Assembly (NCBI RefSeq): GCF_000025725.1
Contig: NC_013943.1
Coordinates: 124,001 to 188,000, forward strand
Direction: 5' to 3'
Length of the DNA: 64,000 nt
Source of the DNA: Denitrovibrio acetiphilus DSM 12809
GTDB lineage: Bacteria > Chrysiogenota > Deferribacteres > Deferribacterales > Geovibrionaceae
The notes under the pieces are model-generated. The model was not told where the DNA came from. It made no database searches and was given only the letters and a program-made list of their open reading frames with translations. Below are positions 1-8,613 of the stretch, one piece after another (within the stretch, counting starts at the first letter, position 1; each line of letters begins with the position of its first letter). A program made the position numbers and the translations under genes.

Positions 1-437
1 TGCTTAAAACTGAACCCTTTGACCTTACTAAACTGAAATGCTCTGTGCTGGCTCTGGTTGGAACTCCTAAATACGAAGAGGCTGTGCAGCTTATGCGGTT
101 CGGTGTAAGGGGGTACGGCAACAGGCTGATGCTGCCTGCCAATTTCGTTATGGCAGTGAATGCACTCAGCTCTGGTCAGGTATGGATGCCTCCGGAGATC
201 ATTAACAGACTCATTAATGCTATACCTGAAAATGTAAACAGTAACGGGGCTGGGGATATGTCCATGCTGTCTGAAAGAGAAATGGAAGTCGCACGTTATG
301 TTGCGCAGGGGCAGTCAAATATTGAGATTGCTGATAATATGGACATAACCGTACGTACAGTAAAAGCGCATCTTACATCAATATTCAATAAAACCGGACT
401 CCGTGACAGGGTCGCTCTGGCTCTCCGCCTGAAATAA
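1..437 (+). CDS. LuxR/NarL-family response regulator, 5' end outside window
   Basis: The reading frame is open from base 3 to the TAA at 435-437, so the gene starts upstream of the window. About 145 residues are visible. The last 60 or so form a LuxR-type helix-turn-helix: LSEREMEVARYVAQG, then IADNMDITVRTVKAHLTSIF, the usual DNA-recognition segment of NarL/FixJ regulators. The preceding part (MRFGVRGYGNRL) resembles the end of a receiver domain, where family members usually have GA.GYL.K. The phosphoacceptor region is not in view. The likely role is a transcription factor controlled by a sensor kinase; its target cannot be read from the sequence. Confidence 0.85.
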   Translation, partial: LKTEPFDLTKLKCSVLALVGTPKYEEAVQLMRFGVRGYGNRLMLPANFVMAVNALSSGQVWMPPEIINRLINAIPENVNSNGAGDMSMLSEREMEVARYVAQGQSNIEIADNMDITVRTVKAHLTSIFNKTGLRDRVALALRLK

Positions 438-455
438 ATCTTCAAATGCAAAAAA

Positions 456-482
456 AGCCCGCTTGATTAATTCAGGCGGGCT
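456..482 (-). terminator. Rho-independent terminator after the etf/FeS oxidoreductase operon
   Basis: AGCCCGC (456-462) and GCGGGCT (476-482) form a perfect 7-bp stem with a 13-base loop. Read on the minus strand it is followed by a run of seven T, so it ends the minus-strand operon. In the plus direction there is no T run, so it would serve the LuxR-type gene only weakly. Confidence 0.8.
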
Positions 483-504
483 GCGAGTCGTACTTATATA
501 ATGG

Positions 505-2436
505 CTATTTCGTAAGTCGCATAGCTGTCAGTTCTGCTATGTCGTGGACTCTTATATCTTCTTTACCGACATCTTTAAGTCCGTCTTCGAACATTGTCAT
601 GCAGTAGGGGCATGAAACGCATATTGAATCAGGAGATGTCTCCAGAGCCTGATTAACTCTGTCTACATTAATACGTGTTCCAAGGTCTTCCTCCATCCAC
701 ATACGTCCTCCGCCGGCACCGCAGCAGAAAGATTTGTCATGGTTACGTTCCATCTCAAGGACTGTTGCCCCTGTGCCTGTGATAACATCACGGGGGGCAT
801 CGTAAACATCATTATGCCTGCCGAGGTAGCATGAATCGTGGAAGACTATCTTCTCGTCAGTCTGGTTCAGCCTCAGTCTGCCGTCTTTGATTAGCTTGCT
901 GATAAGCTCACTGTGGTGTATCACTTCGAGTTCTATTCCGAATTGTTTATAGTCATTTTTCAGTGTGGTAAAGCAGTGCGGGCACTGGGTGATGATCTTT
1001 CTGACGCCTTTTGATTTAAAGAGCTCAACATTCTGGTTTGCCATCTGCTCAAAAAGGTATTCGTTACCAAGTCTTCGGGCGCTGTCTCCGCAGCATAGCT
1101 CGTCCTTCCCAAGGATACCGTATGATATCCCCGCTGCATCCATTATCTGCGTGAGAGCCAGAGAAATCTGTTTGCTTCTGGAGTCGAAAGAGCCTGCACA
1201 TCCAACGTAAAAGAGATATTCAGTGTCGTCACTGTACTCTTTAAGGTCGAGCAGACTGCACCATTTTGTTCTGTCGGAAGGAGCAATACCCCATGGATTG
1301 CTTCGCTGTTCGAGATTTTCAAACAGGTTCAGCAGTTCTTCGGGGAAATCAGCATCCATTTCAACCAGTTTCCGGCGCATTTTGATTATCTTAGGCGCAT
1401 GTTCTATGAAAACGGGGCAGGCAGTCATACATGCTGCGCAGGTCAGGCATGACCATATAGTATCTTTTGCCACAGAGTAGTCACTATTGCCGATGAGAGG
1501 TTCTTTTATATCGCCGGTTTTCAGCCCTTTGCCGTTGGCATTAAGGTTGTCCTTGATGGTGTGTATCAGTGTCCTCGGGTTAAGAGGTTTGTCGGTGAGG
1601 TTCGCAGGACAGTTGTCCTGACAGCGTCCGCATTCTGTGCATGTGAAGCTGTCCAGCAGATCTTTCCATGAGAATTCGTCCGCTTTGCCTGCACCGTATG
1701 TGTTGCCGTCTTCGAATTTTTCTCTTTTAGGGATTATAGGTTTGCTTTTGGCTCTGAAGTAAACATTAGGCAGAGCCGTGATAACGTGCATATGCTTGCT
1801 GTATGGGAGATAGTTCATGAACACCAGCAGCACAACAGCGTGTACCCACCATGAATAAGCATAGAAGGATTCCATATATTCAGGTGATGCACCGGCGAGT
1901 CCATTTGCGATAATGCCTGAAACAATGCTCGCTGATTTTGCGTGCCCCATAGCAATCTCTGCCCCATGCATGAAGAAGAAGGCTATCATGAGTGTTCCGA
2001 TCATACCCAGGATTGCAAAAGCTTCAAATGAGCGAGCTTCAGGGTATGGCGGGAAGAACAGCTTTCTCGCCATGGCGAAAGCGACTGTTATCAGAACAAG
2101 GACGGACACCATGTCAAAAATATTCATAAGCAGGGCATAAAGCCATGACGGGAGCAGGCCGAAAGATAAAGCAGGGATGAGTCCGTTTATAAGGAACTCT
2201 GCGTTCAGTATGACAAGGATCAGGAATGACCAGAAGAGCATGGCGTGGTTTATGCCGAATGGACCTCTGATCACCCTTGTCTGTCCTATCGCATCCCTGA
2301 ACATGTTTTTTAAGCTTCCGCCTCTGTTGTCGGGTTTCCCGAGGGCTACCAGACCGAATTTAACGTAGCAGCTGTATGCGAAAAAGAGCATCGCAGCCGC
2401 AAAGACTATATAAAATAATGTATGATTAATGATCAT
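505..2436 (-). CDS. Membrane FeS/CCG-domain oxidoreductase, probable ETF:menaquinone oxidoreductase
   Basis: 643 residues. The N-terminal third has about five hydrophobic segments (near residues 5-25, 66-88, 100-122, 138-160, 195-215), like the NarI-type cytochrome b half of this family. Two 4Fe-4S motifs follow, CTECGRCQDNCP from Cys266 and CLTCAACMTACP from Cys330. Two CCG (heterodisulfide reductase HdrD-like) domains come next, with LCCGDSARR, CPHCF, CCGAGGGRMW and CVSCPYC. Family members encoded beside etfBA pass electrons from EtfAB to menaquinone (the EMO type described in syntrophs). The ATG overlaps the etfA stop as TAATG, so translation is probably coupled. Function is inferred from architecture and the etf neighbours; quinone reactivity is not visible in sequence. 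Confidence 0.85.
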   Translation of the reverse strand: MIINHTLFYIVFAAAMLFFAYSCYVKFGLVALGKPDNRGGSLKNMFRDAIGQTRVIRGPFGINHAMLFWSFLILVILNAEFLINGLIPALSFGLLPSWLYALLMNIFDMVSVLVLITVAFAMARKLFFPPYPEARSFEAFAILGMIGTLMIAFFFMHGAEIAMGHAKSASIVSGIIANGLAGASPEYMESFYAYSWWVHAVVLLVFMNYLPYSKHMHVITALPNVYFRAKSKPIIPKREKFEDGNTYGAGKADEFSWKDLLDSFTCTECGRCQDNCPANLTDKPLNPRTLIHTIKDNLNANGKGLKTGDIKEPLIGNSDYSVAKDTIWSCLTCAACMTACPVFIEHAPKIIKMRRKLVEMDADFPEELLNLFENLEQRSNPWGIAPSDRTKWCSLLDLKEYSDDTEYLFYVGCAGSFDSRSKQISLALTQIMDAAGISYGILGKDELCCGDSARRLGNEYLFEQMANQNVELFKSKGVRKIITQCPHCFTTLKNDYKQFGIELEVIHHSELISKLIKDGRLRLNQTDEKIVFHDSCYLGRHNDVYDAPRDVITGTGATVLEMERNHDKSFCCGAGGGRMWMEEDLGTRINVDRVNQALETSPDSICVSCPYCMTMFEDGLKDVGKEDIRVHDIAELTAMRLTK

Positions 2437-3758
2437 TATGCTGTCCTCGCTTTTTCACTTTTCATCTGTACGAGAATCTTTGTGAGAGCCGGAACTATCT
2501 CGAAGAGGTCACCCACGATGCCGTATGTTGCCACCTCAAAGATGGGTGCTTCTTTGTCGCGGTTAATGGCTATGACAACATCCGAGTCCTGCATACCCAC
2601 AAGGTGCTGAATAGCTCCGCTGATCCCGCAGGCGATATAAAGTTTCGGGCGTACGGTTTTGCCTGTCTGCCCTACCTGACGTGAGTGGGGTTTCCAGCCG
2701 GCATCCACAGCACTTCTGGATGCGCCCACTGTTCCGCCTATTGCGTCAGCGAGCTCCTGCAATATTTTGAAGTTGTCAGAGTTCATCATTCCACGCCCTC
2801 CGGAAACAATGATCTCTGCACCTGCAATGTCCTCTTCGTTTGAGTGTCCTTTATCTTTTATTATCTCCAGCACTTTAGAGAATATATCCTCCTCTTTAAC
2901 GCTGGATGTCTCTCTTATTAGCTCACCGGATTTCCCTTCCTGTCTTTCCGGCATGTCCATAACATGCGGGCGCACAGTAGACATTTGAGGTCTGTGCTTG
3001 TCGCACATAATGGTTGCCATGATGTTCCCGCCGAAAGCAGGGCGGGTCTGCATCAGATTACCTTTGTCGTCGATGTCCAGCCCTGTGCAGTCGGCTGTGA
3101 GTCCGGTTGCAACTTCTGTTGCCACTGCACCTGCCAGGTCGCGCCCCATGCCTGTTGCGCCCATGAGAATTATCTCCGGTTTATATTTTTCAACCAGTCC
3201 GCACATCGCTTCGTGATATGCCTGTGTGCGATAATATTTAAATACAGGTTCATCTATGGTATAGACTTTGTCGGCTCCGTATATAAAAGACTCTTTGCAG
3301 AGACCTTCGACCCCTTCGCCTATTACGACAGCGCACAGCTCGGTTTTGAGCTTGTCTGCGAGTTTGCGCCCCTCGCCCAGAAGCTCCCATGAAACTTCTG
3401 CAACTTCGCCTTCTGTCTGCTCCACAAAGACCCACACACCGTTGTACTGTCTGAGCATCTCAGCAATAGCTTTGTCCTCATCGGAGAGTTCTTCAACTTC
3501 CGGTTCTGCACCTGCTTTTTCAAGCTCGGCCAGTATCTTCTGTTCCTCTTCGGTGAAGTACATGAAAATTGCATCCGCCGGACATACTTTTACACATTTC
3601 ACACAGCCGATACATTTTTCTTCATTTATAATGGGTGATTCATTATCGTCCATTGTGACGGCATCTACAGGGCAGGCACTTTCACACCTTGCTCCGCAGG
3701 CTATGCAGGTATCGGGCTTGAGCCTTGCAACGCCTCTTGGTTTTTTAACTTTTGCCAT
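2436..3758 (-). CDS. etfA: Electron transfer flavoprotein alpha subunit with N-terminal ferredoxin domain
   Basis: 440 residues, longer than a plain EtfA (about 310-320) because of an N-terminal bicluster ferredoxin domain: CIACGARCESACP from about residue 18 and CIGCVKCVKVCP near residue 50. The first motif is spaced C-x2-C-x3-C rather than the common C-x2-C-x2-C. The rest is a normal EtfA, with the C-terminal FAD-binding signature SGGRGM, GASRSAVDAGW, RQVGQTGKTV and IACGISGAIQH. It pairs with EtfB (14 bases upstream) and feeds the membrane FeS protein downstream. The ferredoxin domain suggests an extra electron entry or exit compared with mitochondrial-type ETF. Confidence 0.95.
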   Translation of the reverse strand: MAKVKKPRGVARLKPDTCIACGARCESACPVDAVTMDDNESPIINEEKCIGCVKCVKVCPADAIFMYFTEEEQKILAELEKAGAEPEVEELSDEDKAIAEMLRQYNGVWVFVEQTEGEVAEVSWELLGEGRKLADKLKTELCAVVIGEGVEGLCKESFIYGADKVYTIDEPVFKYYRTQAYHEAMCGLVEKYKPEIILMGATGMGRDLAGAVATEVATGLTADCTGLDIDDKGNLMQTRPAFGGNIMATIMCDKHRPQMSTVRPHVMDMPERQEGKSGELIRETSSVKEEDIFSKVLEIIKDKGHSNEEDIAGAEIIVSGGRGMMNSDNFKILQELADAIGGTVGASRSAVDAGWKPHSRQVGQTGKTVRPKLYIACGISGAIQHLVGMQDSDVVIAINRDKEAPIFEVATYGIVGDLFEIVPALTKILVQMKSEKARTA

Positions 3759-3772
3759 TTTACATTACCCCT

Positions 3773-4585
3773 TTATATACTCAGAAGGTCTTTCTCAAGA
3801 AGCTTGTCTATGAGAAGCTGAGCTGTTTCCTGCGGTTTAGTAAGACCGTCGCCGATTATTTCGCCCTTATCTCTTTCCGGTGAGAAGATTTTGCTGACCC
3901 ACGTAGGCGAGCCTTTAAGACCGATAGTGCTAACGTCAAGTTTAAGGACGTTGTTGTCCCATACTTCAACCTTTGCATTTCTTGATGCCAGCCTCATGGG
4001 CACTGTTGGGTATCTGGGTCTGTTTATCTCACGTACGACAGTTATCATAGCGGGGAGTTTGCTCTCAACTCTTTCGTAACGCCCCTCAAGCTTTCTGCGT
4101 ACAGTTGTTTTTTTTGCGTTAAAGTCCACATTTTCCACCCTGTCCACCAGAGTAAGCTGTTCCATCTCCATGCGTGTGGCTATACCTGGGCCGACCTGAG
4201 CTGTGTCGCCGTCAATAGTCTGCTTACCGCATAGAACAAAACCTACCTCGTCCTCTTCAGCAAGCTTTCTGATCGCTGCTGTGAGGACATTACTAGTGGC
4301 AAGAGTATCAGCACCGCCGAAGACTCTGTCGGAGAGGAGTATTGCTCTGTCTACGCCGAGTGCCAGAGCTTTACGGAGGGCAGCCTCTGCATTAGGAGGT
4401 CCCATAGTGAGCACGACAACGGTTGCGCCGTATTGATCTTTCAGCCGGAGGCTTTCCTCCAGAGCGTGAGTATCATACGGATTGATGATAAAGGGGATAC
4501 CGTCTCTGATAAGAGTGTTTGTTACAGGATCTATCTGAACCTGAGTGGTATCCGGTACTTGTTTGATACAAGCGATAGCTAGCAT
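3773..4585 (-). CDS. etfB: Electron transfer flavoprotein beta subunit
   Basis: About 270 residues. Recognised by CIKQVPDT at the N-terminus, INPYDTHALEESLRLK, the nucleotide-binding CGKQTIDGDTAQVGPGIA and EINRPRYPTVPMRL. ATG at 4585 is chosen because AGGACGG lies 8 bases upstream; the GTG at 4594 sits on top of that site. First gene of etfB-etfA-FeS oxidoreductase. EtfAB collects electrons from acyl-CoA dehydrogenases in the cytoplasm. No acyl-CoA dehydrogenase gene is in the window, so the donor is unknown. Confidence 0.95.
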   Translation of the reverse strand: MLAIACIKQVPDTTQVQIDPVTNTLIRDGIPFIINPYDTHALEESLRLKDQYGATVVVLTMGPPNAEAALRKALALGVDRAILLSDRVFGGADTLATSNVLTAAIRKLAEEDEVGFVLCGKQTIDGDTAQVGPGIATRMEMEQLTLVDRVENVDFNAKKTTVRRKLEGRYERVESKLPAMITVVREINRPRYPTVPMRLASRNAKVEVWDNNVLKLDVSTIGLKGSPTWVSKIFSPERDKGEIIGDGLTKPQETAQLLIDKLLEKDLLSI

Positions 4586-4594
4586 TAATAACAC

Positions 4595-5295
4595 CGTCCT
4601 ATATTATTAAGTTCATTTATAAAAAATCAGAATTCATCGTAATAATTAATGTCATACATATTTTTAGTATCATACACCGGAATTAAAGTCAAAAATGTAA
4701 ATTTAAGTTAACCTGTTTGTAGGAGGGTGTTCAGAGAAGGGGTAAATGCCCATGATGTAAATACATTGTCAGAGCATTGTTTTTTCTATTCAATGTATCT
4801 TTTTGCGACTTAAATTTTTTTTTATAAAAATTAACTGGATAACATATAGGAAAATATAATATATAGAATATAATGCTGTTTGTGTTTTAAAATCGCAGTT
4901 GTATTAAAGGTATCAAAGATTATATGTATGCTAAATTATTGTAGATATAAGCTAATGGAAATATCCTGCTGTTTCATATATTCATGTGTGCAACATTTCA
5001 TACAAAATTATACGTTAAGAAAAAAGTTTAACAACGAAGCTAGAATGACGCATTGTAAGTTGTCGTTAAAAAGTTAATTTTAAAAGTTGTTTTTTTACCA
5101 GCATATTATATGTTTTTGAGTAAAAATAAAATACTACTGTATCTTTTGTGTGGTTTCTATGTCCTACAAAAGATGGTATCAAACATTACAATTGTTGGAA
5201 TTTTTAACTGTATTATCTCTTGTGAGTTCGGTAACTAAACATTTCTATACAAATCATTCGTTGTTTATTTACTTGTTTGTGCTATATAAATACAA
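4595..5295. other. AT-rich intergenic region, no supported gene
   Basis: About 700 bases, visibly much richer in A and T than the flanking genes, between the divergent etf operon and the efflux pump gene. An open frame at 4880-5077 (65 codons, GTG start) has no ribosome binding site and a low-complexity composition, so it is not called. Promoters for both flanking transcription units must lie here, but no strong -35/-10 pair stood out. Confidence 0.5.
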
Positions 5296-6477
5296 ATGAT
5301 TAATCTTGAGAAAAATAAAGCTTTATTTATAACATTCCTCGCTCTGCTGGCATCGACGCCACCACTATCAACTGACATGTACCTATCAGCAATTCCGCAG
5401 ATAGCTGATAGCTGGGGCGTTGGGAAAGACCTGATAAACCTGACACTGGTTTTGTGGTTTGCCTCATTCAGTGTGTCTATACTTTTTGCCGGACCGCTCT
5501 CTGATAAATATGGGCGTAAACCTGTTCTTATTATTGGTTTAGCGATTTTTGTTATTTCATCGTTTATGTGCGCCTTCTCCCAGAATGCTTATCAGCTCAT
5601 AGGCTTTCGTATTATACAGGGTGCAGGAGCCGCCGCTCCGTCCGCAATAGTGATGGCGGTTATACGTGACAGATTTGCCGGCAGAGAGAGACAGCAGGCG
5701 ATGGCATATGTTATGACCATTGTAGCTGTTGCACCGATGTTAGCGCCTATGATAGGTGCTATGCTGCTGGAGTTTGCGAGCTGGCGGTTTATCTTTGCTG
5801 CGCAGGGGGCTCTGGTCTTCGTAACATTTATGATTACATTCTTTTTTCAGGAATCTATTACAGAAAAGCTTACTACAAAACTGTTGAAGCTGCTTACAAG
5901 GTATACTCTGCACTTCAAAAACAGAGAATTTATGTTTGCCAGCATAAGTATGGGGCTTCTTCCTCTTCCATTTTACGGTTTTATAGCATTTTCACCGATA
6001 TACTACATCTCTATACACGGTTTATCAGCAAGAGCCTTTGGTCTTCTATTTGGATTAAATGCACTTTGCAGTATGGCGGGGGCATATTCTTCACCGCGCA
6101 TAGTTAAAAAGCTCAGTGACAAAAGAACAATAACTTTTTCTATCATAGGCTGTATGATTGGGGGGATTGGGGTTATCTTATTTGCTGGTTTGCACTATCT
6201 CTTCTTTTTTATATTCATGGCACTGTTTTCATATTCGGTTGGTGTGAGCAGACCTCTGAGTGGTTCGTTGATACTTGGTCTCGTGAAAACTGATGTTGGT
6301 TCTGCGTCTTCTTTTCTGGTTTTCTATCAGTTTATATCAGGTGCCGTTGCCATGTCGTTTGTGACTCTGCACTGGGCAGACCCTGTTCTTTTCTACGGTT
6401 CATTAACAGCGCTTACGTCTGCTGTCGTGCTTATCCTATGGCTTTGGATAGAAAAAACTCTGAATCCCGAGAACTGA
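5296..6477 (+). CDS. Bcr/CflA-family multidrug efflux MFS transporter
   Basis: 393 residues with 12 predicted membrane segments. The family marks are TPPLSTDMYLSAIPQIADSW in helix 1, the MFS motif GPLSDKYGRKPVL between helices 2 and 3, and RIIQGAGAAAPSAIVMAVIR with RQQAMAYVM in helices 4-5. These proteins export drugs such as bicyclomycin and chloramphenicol, or metabolites, by proton antiport; the substrate here is unknown. The ATG at 5296 gives the usual N-terminus but no clear ribosome binding site precedes it. The gene stands alone, ends one base from the convergent xdhC stop, and lies beside an AT-rich gap. Confidence 0.9.
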   Translation: MINLEKNKALFITFLALLASTPPLSTDMYLSAIPQIADSWGVGKDLINLTLVLWFASFSVSILFAGPLSDKYGRKPVLIIGLAIFVISSFMCAFSQNAYQLIGFRIIQGAGAAAPSAIVMAVIRDRFAGRERQQAMAYVMTIVAVAPMLAPMIGAMLLEFASWRFIFAAQGALVFVTFMITFFFQESITEKLTTKLLKLLTRYTLHFKNREFMFASISMGLLPLPFYGFIAFSPIYYISIHGLSARAFGLLFGLNALCSMAGAYSSPRIVKKLSDKRTITFSIIGCMIGGIGVILFAGLHYLFFFIFMALFSYSVGVSRPLSGSLILGLVKTDVGSASSFLVFYQFISGAVAMSFVTLHWADPVLFYGSLTALTSAVVLILWLWIEKTLNPEN

Positions 6478-6478
6478 T

Positions 6479-7270
6479 TTATCTGGCTTTCATGTGGCGC
6501 AGGCTGCCTTTATTTTTCACAAGCATGATTTCGCTGATTATGCTGAGAGCGATCTCTTCCGGTCTTACTGATGCTATGTCAAGCCCCATGGGAGCATACA
6601 CACTGTCCAGATCTTTCTGAGGGACACCCTCTGACAGTAAGTTTTTCATTATTGTGTCGGTTTTTTTACGGCTGCCTATCATGCCGACATAGCCTGCCCC
6701 TCTGTCTACAACGGCTTTAAGAGCCTGCTGGTCTGTTGCGTGTGAGCGTGTGGCAAGGGCTATATAGCAGTTACTGTCTATGTTCATCTCTGACAATATT
6801 TTATAAATGTCACCTGATAAAACAGAAGAAGCTTTAGGGAAACTCCCTTTGTCTGCGAATTCTTCTCTGTCATCTACTATTGTCACCGCAAAACCCAGCA
6901 GAACACCCAGTTCGTAAAGCTTCTGACCGATGTGTCCGCCGCCGCATATGATGAGCCTGAGTGCCGGTGAGAATACTTTTATATAGATACGGACGTCCCC
7001 TCCGCACATCATGCCGTCTTCGGTCAGGCTGTAACTGAGCTCTGCGTTTTCATTGCCGGATATGCACTCAAGAGCTTTTTGGGTAGCTGAATGCTCCAGA
7101 CTACCCCCTCCGATTGTCCCTGCTGTTTCGCCGTTATGGAATACTGCCATTATCGAGCCTTCCTTTCCGGGGGCGGAACCTGCATGGTTCAGTACAGTTA
7201 CAAGTGCTGCGGAGATATTGTTTTGTAATGCTTTAGATATCTTTTCAAAAATTTCAGCTTCAGTTGTCAT
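6479..7270 (-). CDS. xdhC: XdhC/CoxI-family molybdenum hydroxylase maturation factor
   Basis: About 263 residues. The N-terminal XdhC/CoxI domain carries NHAGSAPGKEGS and GTIGGGSLEH; the C-terminal Rossmann domain has LIICGGGHIGQKLYELG and ends with SIGSR-like and PMGLDIA elements (MIGSRKK, APMGLDI). XdhC proteins bind molybdenum cofactor, protect its sulfurated form and deliver it to the hydroxylase. The ATG at 7270 has AAGGA six bases upstream and is preferred to the ATG at 7276. It is the last gene of the hydroxylase operon and overlaps the yqeB 3' end by a few bases. Confidence 0.9.
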   Translation of the reverse strand: MTTEAEIFEKISKALQNNISAALVTVLNHAGSAPGKEGSIMAVFHNGETAGTIGGGSLEHSATQKALECISGNENAELSYSLTEDGMMCGGDVRIYIKVFSPALRLIICGGGHIGQKLYELGVLLGFAVTIVDDREEFADKGSFPKASSVLSGDIYKILSEMNIDSNCYIALATRSHATDQQALKAVVDRGAGYVGMIGSRKKTDTIMKNLLSEGVPQKDLDSVYAPMGLDIASVRPEEIALSIISEIMLVKNKGSLRHMKAR

Positions 7271-8063
7271 TGCCATTCCTTAAGTGAAGTACAGCCTCAA
7301 GGACGCTTCCGCCAAGAGACCTTGCTTTGTCTGAGACAGTATAGCAGTTTTCAAGTTCATCCTGCCTTGGGTCTATGTCTGCAATTTTCATCCCCTGATG
7401 CACAGGGTGTCCATCCATTATCATCCCCCTGACTATTCCTTCTATTGTCGCTTTAACAGGGGTATTGTCTATTAATGCAATGGTTTCATCTTTTTGAACG
7501 ATTTCGGAGATGTCTCTTATGATTCTGAGTTTTCCTGAGCACGGAGCATGTATGACACGTTCTTTACCTATGCCTTTTATGACGCCGGGGGTGCCTGTAT
7601 CCTCAGCAGTTTTCCCAACATAGAGAACTCTGCCGAGGTTGTGACCACGCATAGTTTCTATTGCTGCATGACAGTCTGTCCCTGCTGTGAAGCCGGGGCC
7701 CAATGCTATTACGATATCAGCAAGTCCTTTTGAAAGTCCTGTATTTTTTTTTGCAATTATCGCATCTACCAGTGCCAAGGGTGAAATTATATCCAGCGCT
7801 TTCATATCCGGATCAACGATAACCGGGATATGGTCTTCCGCAGCGGTGAATTTGTTATGCAGTTCTGCTCGGATCTCTTCAACGACAGCTTCGCCATTAT
7901 ATACTGCCATGCCGAGGGAAACTGTGCGCCTTATGAATGTAGGCTTTGCTGTTTCCAGTATTGTCACCTGAAATCCACTGTTGAAGAGACGTACAGCGAT
8001 ACCAGTTGCGAGATCGCCCCCTCCGCGGAGAATTATCATATTTTTACAGGATGTTTTTTGCAT
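7260..8063 (-). CDS. yqeB: YqeB / EF2563-family selenium-dependent molybdenum hydroxylase maturation protein
   Basis: About 267 residues. MIILRGGGDLATGIAVRL near the N-terminus, FIRRTVSLGMAVYNG, ALGPGFTAGTDCHAAIET and GTPGVIKGIGKERVIHAPCSG are hallmarks of the EF2563/YqeB family. Comparative genomics ties this family, with YqeC and SelD, to molybdenum hydroxylases that carry a labile selenium ligand. The biochemical step is unproven. ATG at 8063 is chosen for GGAGG nine bases upstream; ATG at 8072 is too close to that site and ATG at 8039 has none. It overlaps the mocA stop by about 20 bases. Confidence 0.9.
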   Translation of the reverse strand: MQKTSCKNMIILRGGGDLATGIAVRLFNSGFQVTILETAKPTFIRRTVSLGMAVYNGEAVVEEIRAELHNKFTAAEDHIPVIVDPDMKALDIISPLALVDAIIAKKNTGLSKGLADIVIALGPGFTAGTDCHAAIETMRGHNLGRVLYVGKTAEDTGTPGVIKGIGKERVIHAPCSGKLRIIRDISEIVQKDETIALIDNTPVKATIEGIVRGMIMDGHPVHQGMKIADIDPRQDELENCYTVSDKARSLGGSVLEAVLHLRNGNDN

Positions 8064-8613
8064 ATTTAACATCCTCCGGTGTATCTATGTCCATGAACTG
8101 AGACTCATTGTCAAAGCATATCTCTTTGCAGAGATAACAGTTTTTGTCTATAACGTCACGTCCGCCCCTGTCACCTTTAAGGGTTGCGAGCTCATCGTAT
8201 GTACATGGGGGGAAAAGTACGGGATTTCTTCTCTTCCCGTTGCAGATAGGGATGATTATACTTTTACCATCATATACGCTGATCAGCTTATTAACTGTGC
8301 TGCGTTCGGTGAATGGCTGGTCAGCAGTAAAGAACATCAACCCGTCATAACTCCTGCACGCTTCTGTGCCGAGCTTTATTGTAGTGTTTTTCTTTCCGCC
8401 GGAAGTGTTGCGTATAGTTGTCAATCCATACACCTCTGCAATTTGTCCGACCTTTTCGTGAGCAAATACTGCAACCGTTTGCGCAAAAAGCTCGGATGGG
8501 AAGTTATTCAGAAAATGTCTTATCAGTTCTCGTCCGTTTATGTTCAGGAGAAGTTTATTTTCGCCCATTCGCAGTGAGTTTCCGGCAGCCATAATTACAG
8601 CAGATATTTTCAA
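8044..8613 (-). CDS. mocA: MocA-like molybdenum cofactor cytidylyltransferase
   Basis: 189 residues with a nucleotidyltransferase fold: AVIMAAGNSLRMGENKLLL at the N-terminus, FFTADQPFTERSTVNKLI in the metal-binding region, RRNPVLFPP and GDRGGRDVI. It matches the MocA/YgfJ group, which converts molybdopterin-type cofactor plus CTP to the cytosine dinucleotide used by xanthine dehydrogenase-family enzymes. It lies in the hydroxylase operon, with an ATGA overlap to yqeC upstream. Confidence 0.88.
   Translation of the reverse strand: MKISAVIMAAGNSLRMGENKLLLNINGRELIRHFLNNFPSELFAQTVAVFAHEKVGQIAEVYGLTTIRNTSGGKKNTTIKLGTEACRSYDGLMFFTADQPFTERSTVNKLISVYDGKSIIIPICNGKRRNPVLFPPCTYDELATLKGDRGGRDVIDKNCYLCKEICFDNESQFMDIDTPEDVKYAKNIL

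Noticed and set aside
2964-3813. Long plus-strand open frames opposite etfA
   Set aside because: Shadows of etfA on the other strand; products are Ser- and Cys-rich with no domain.
4880-5077. 65-codon open frame in the AT-rich gap
   Set aside because: GTG start without ribosome binding site, low-complexity product, no recognisable domain.
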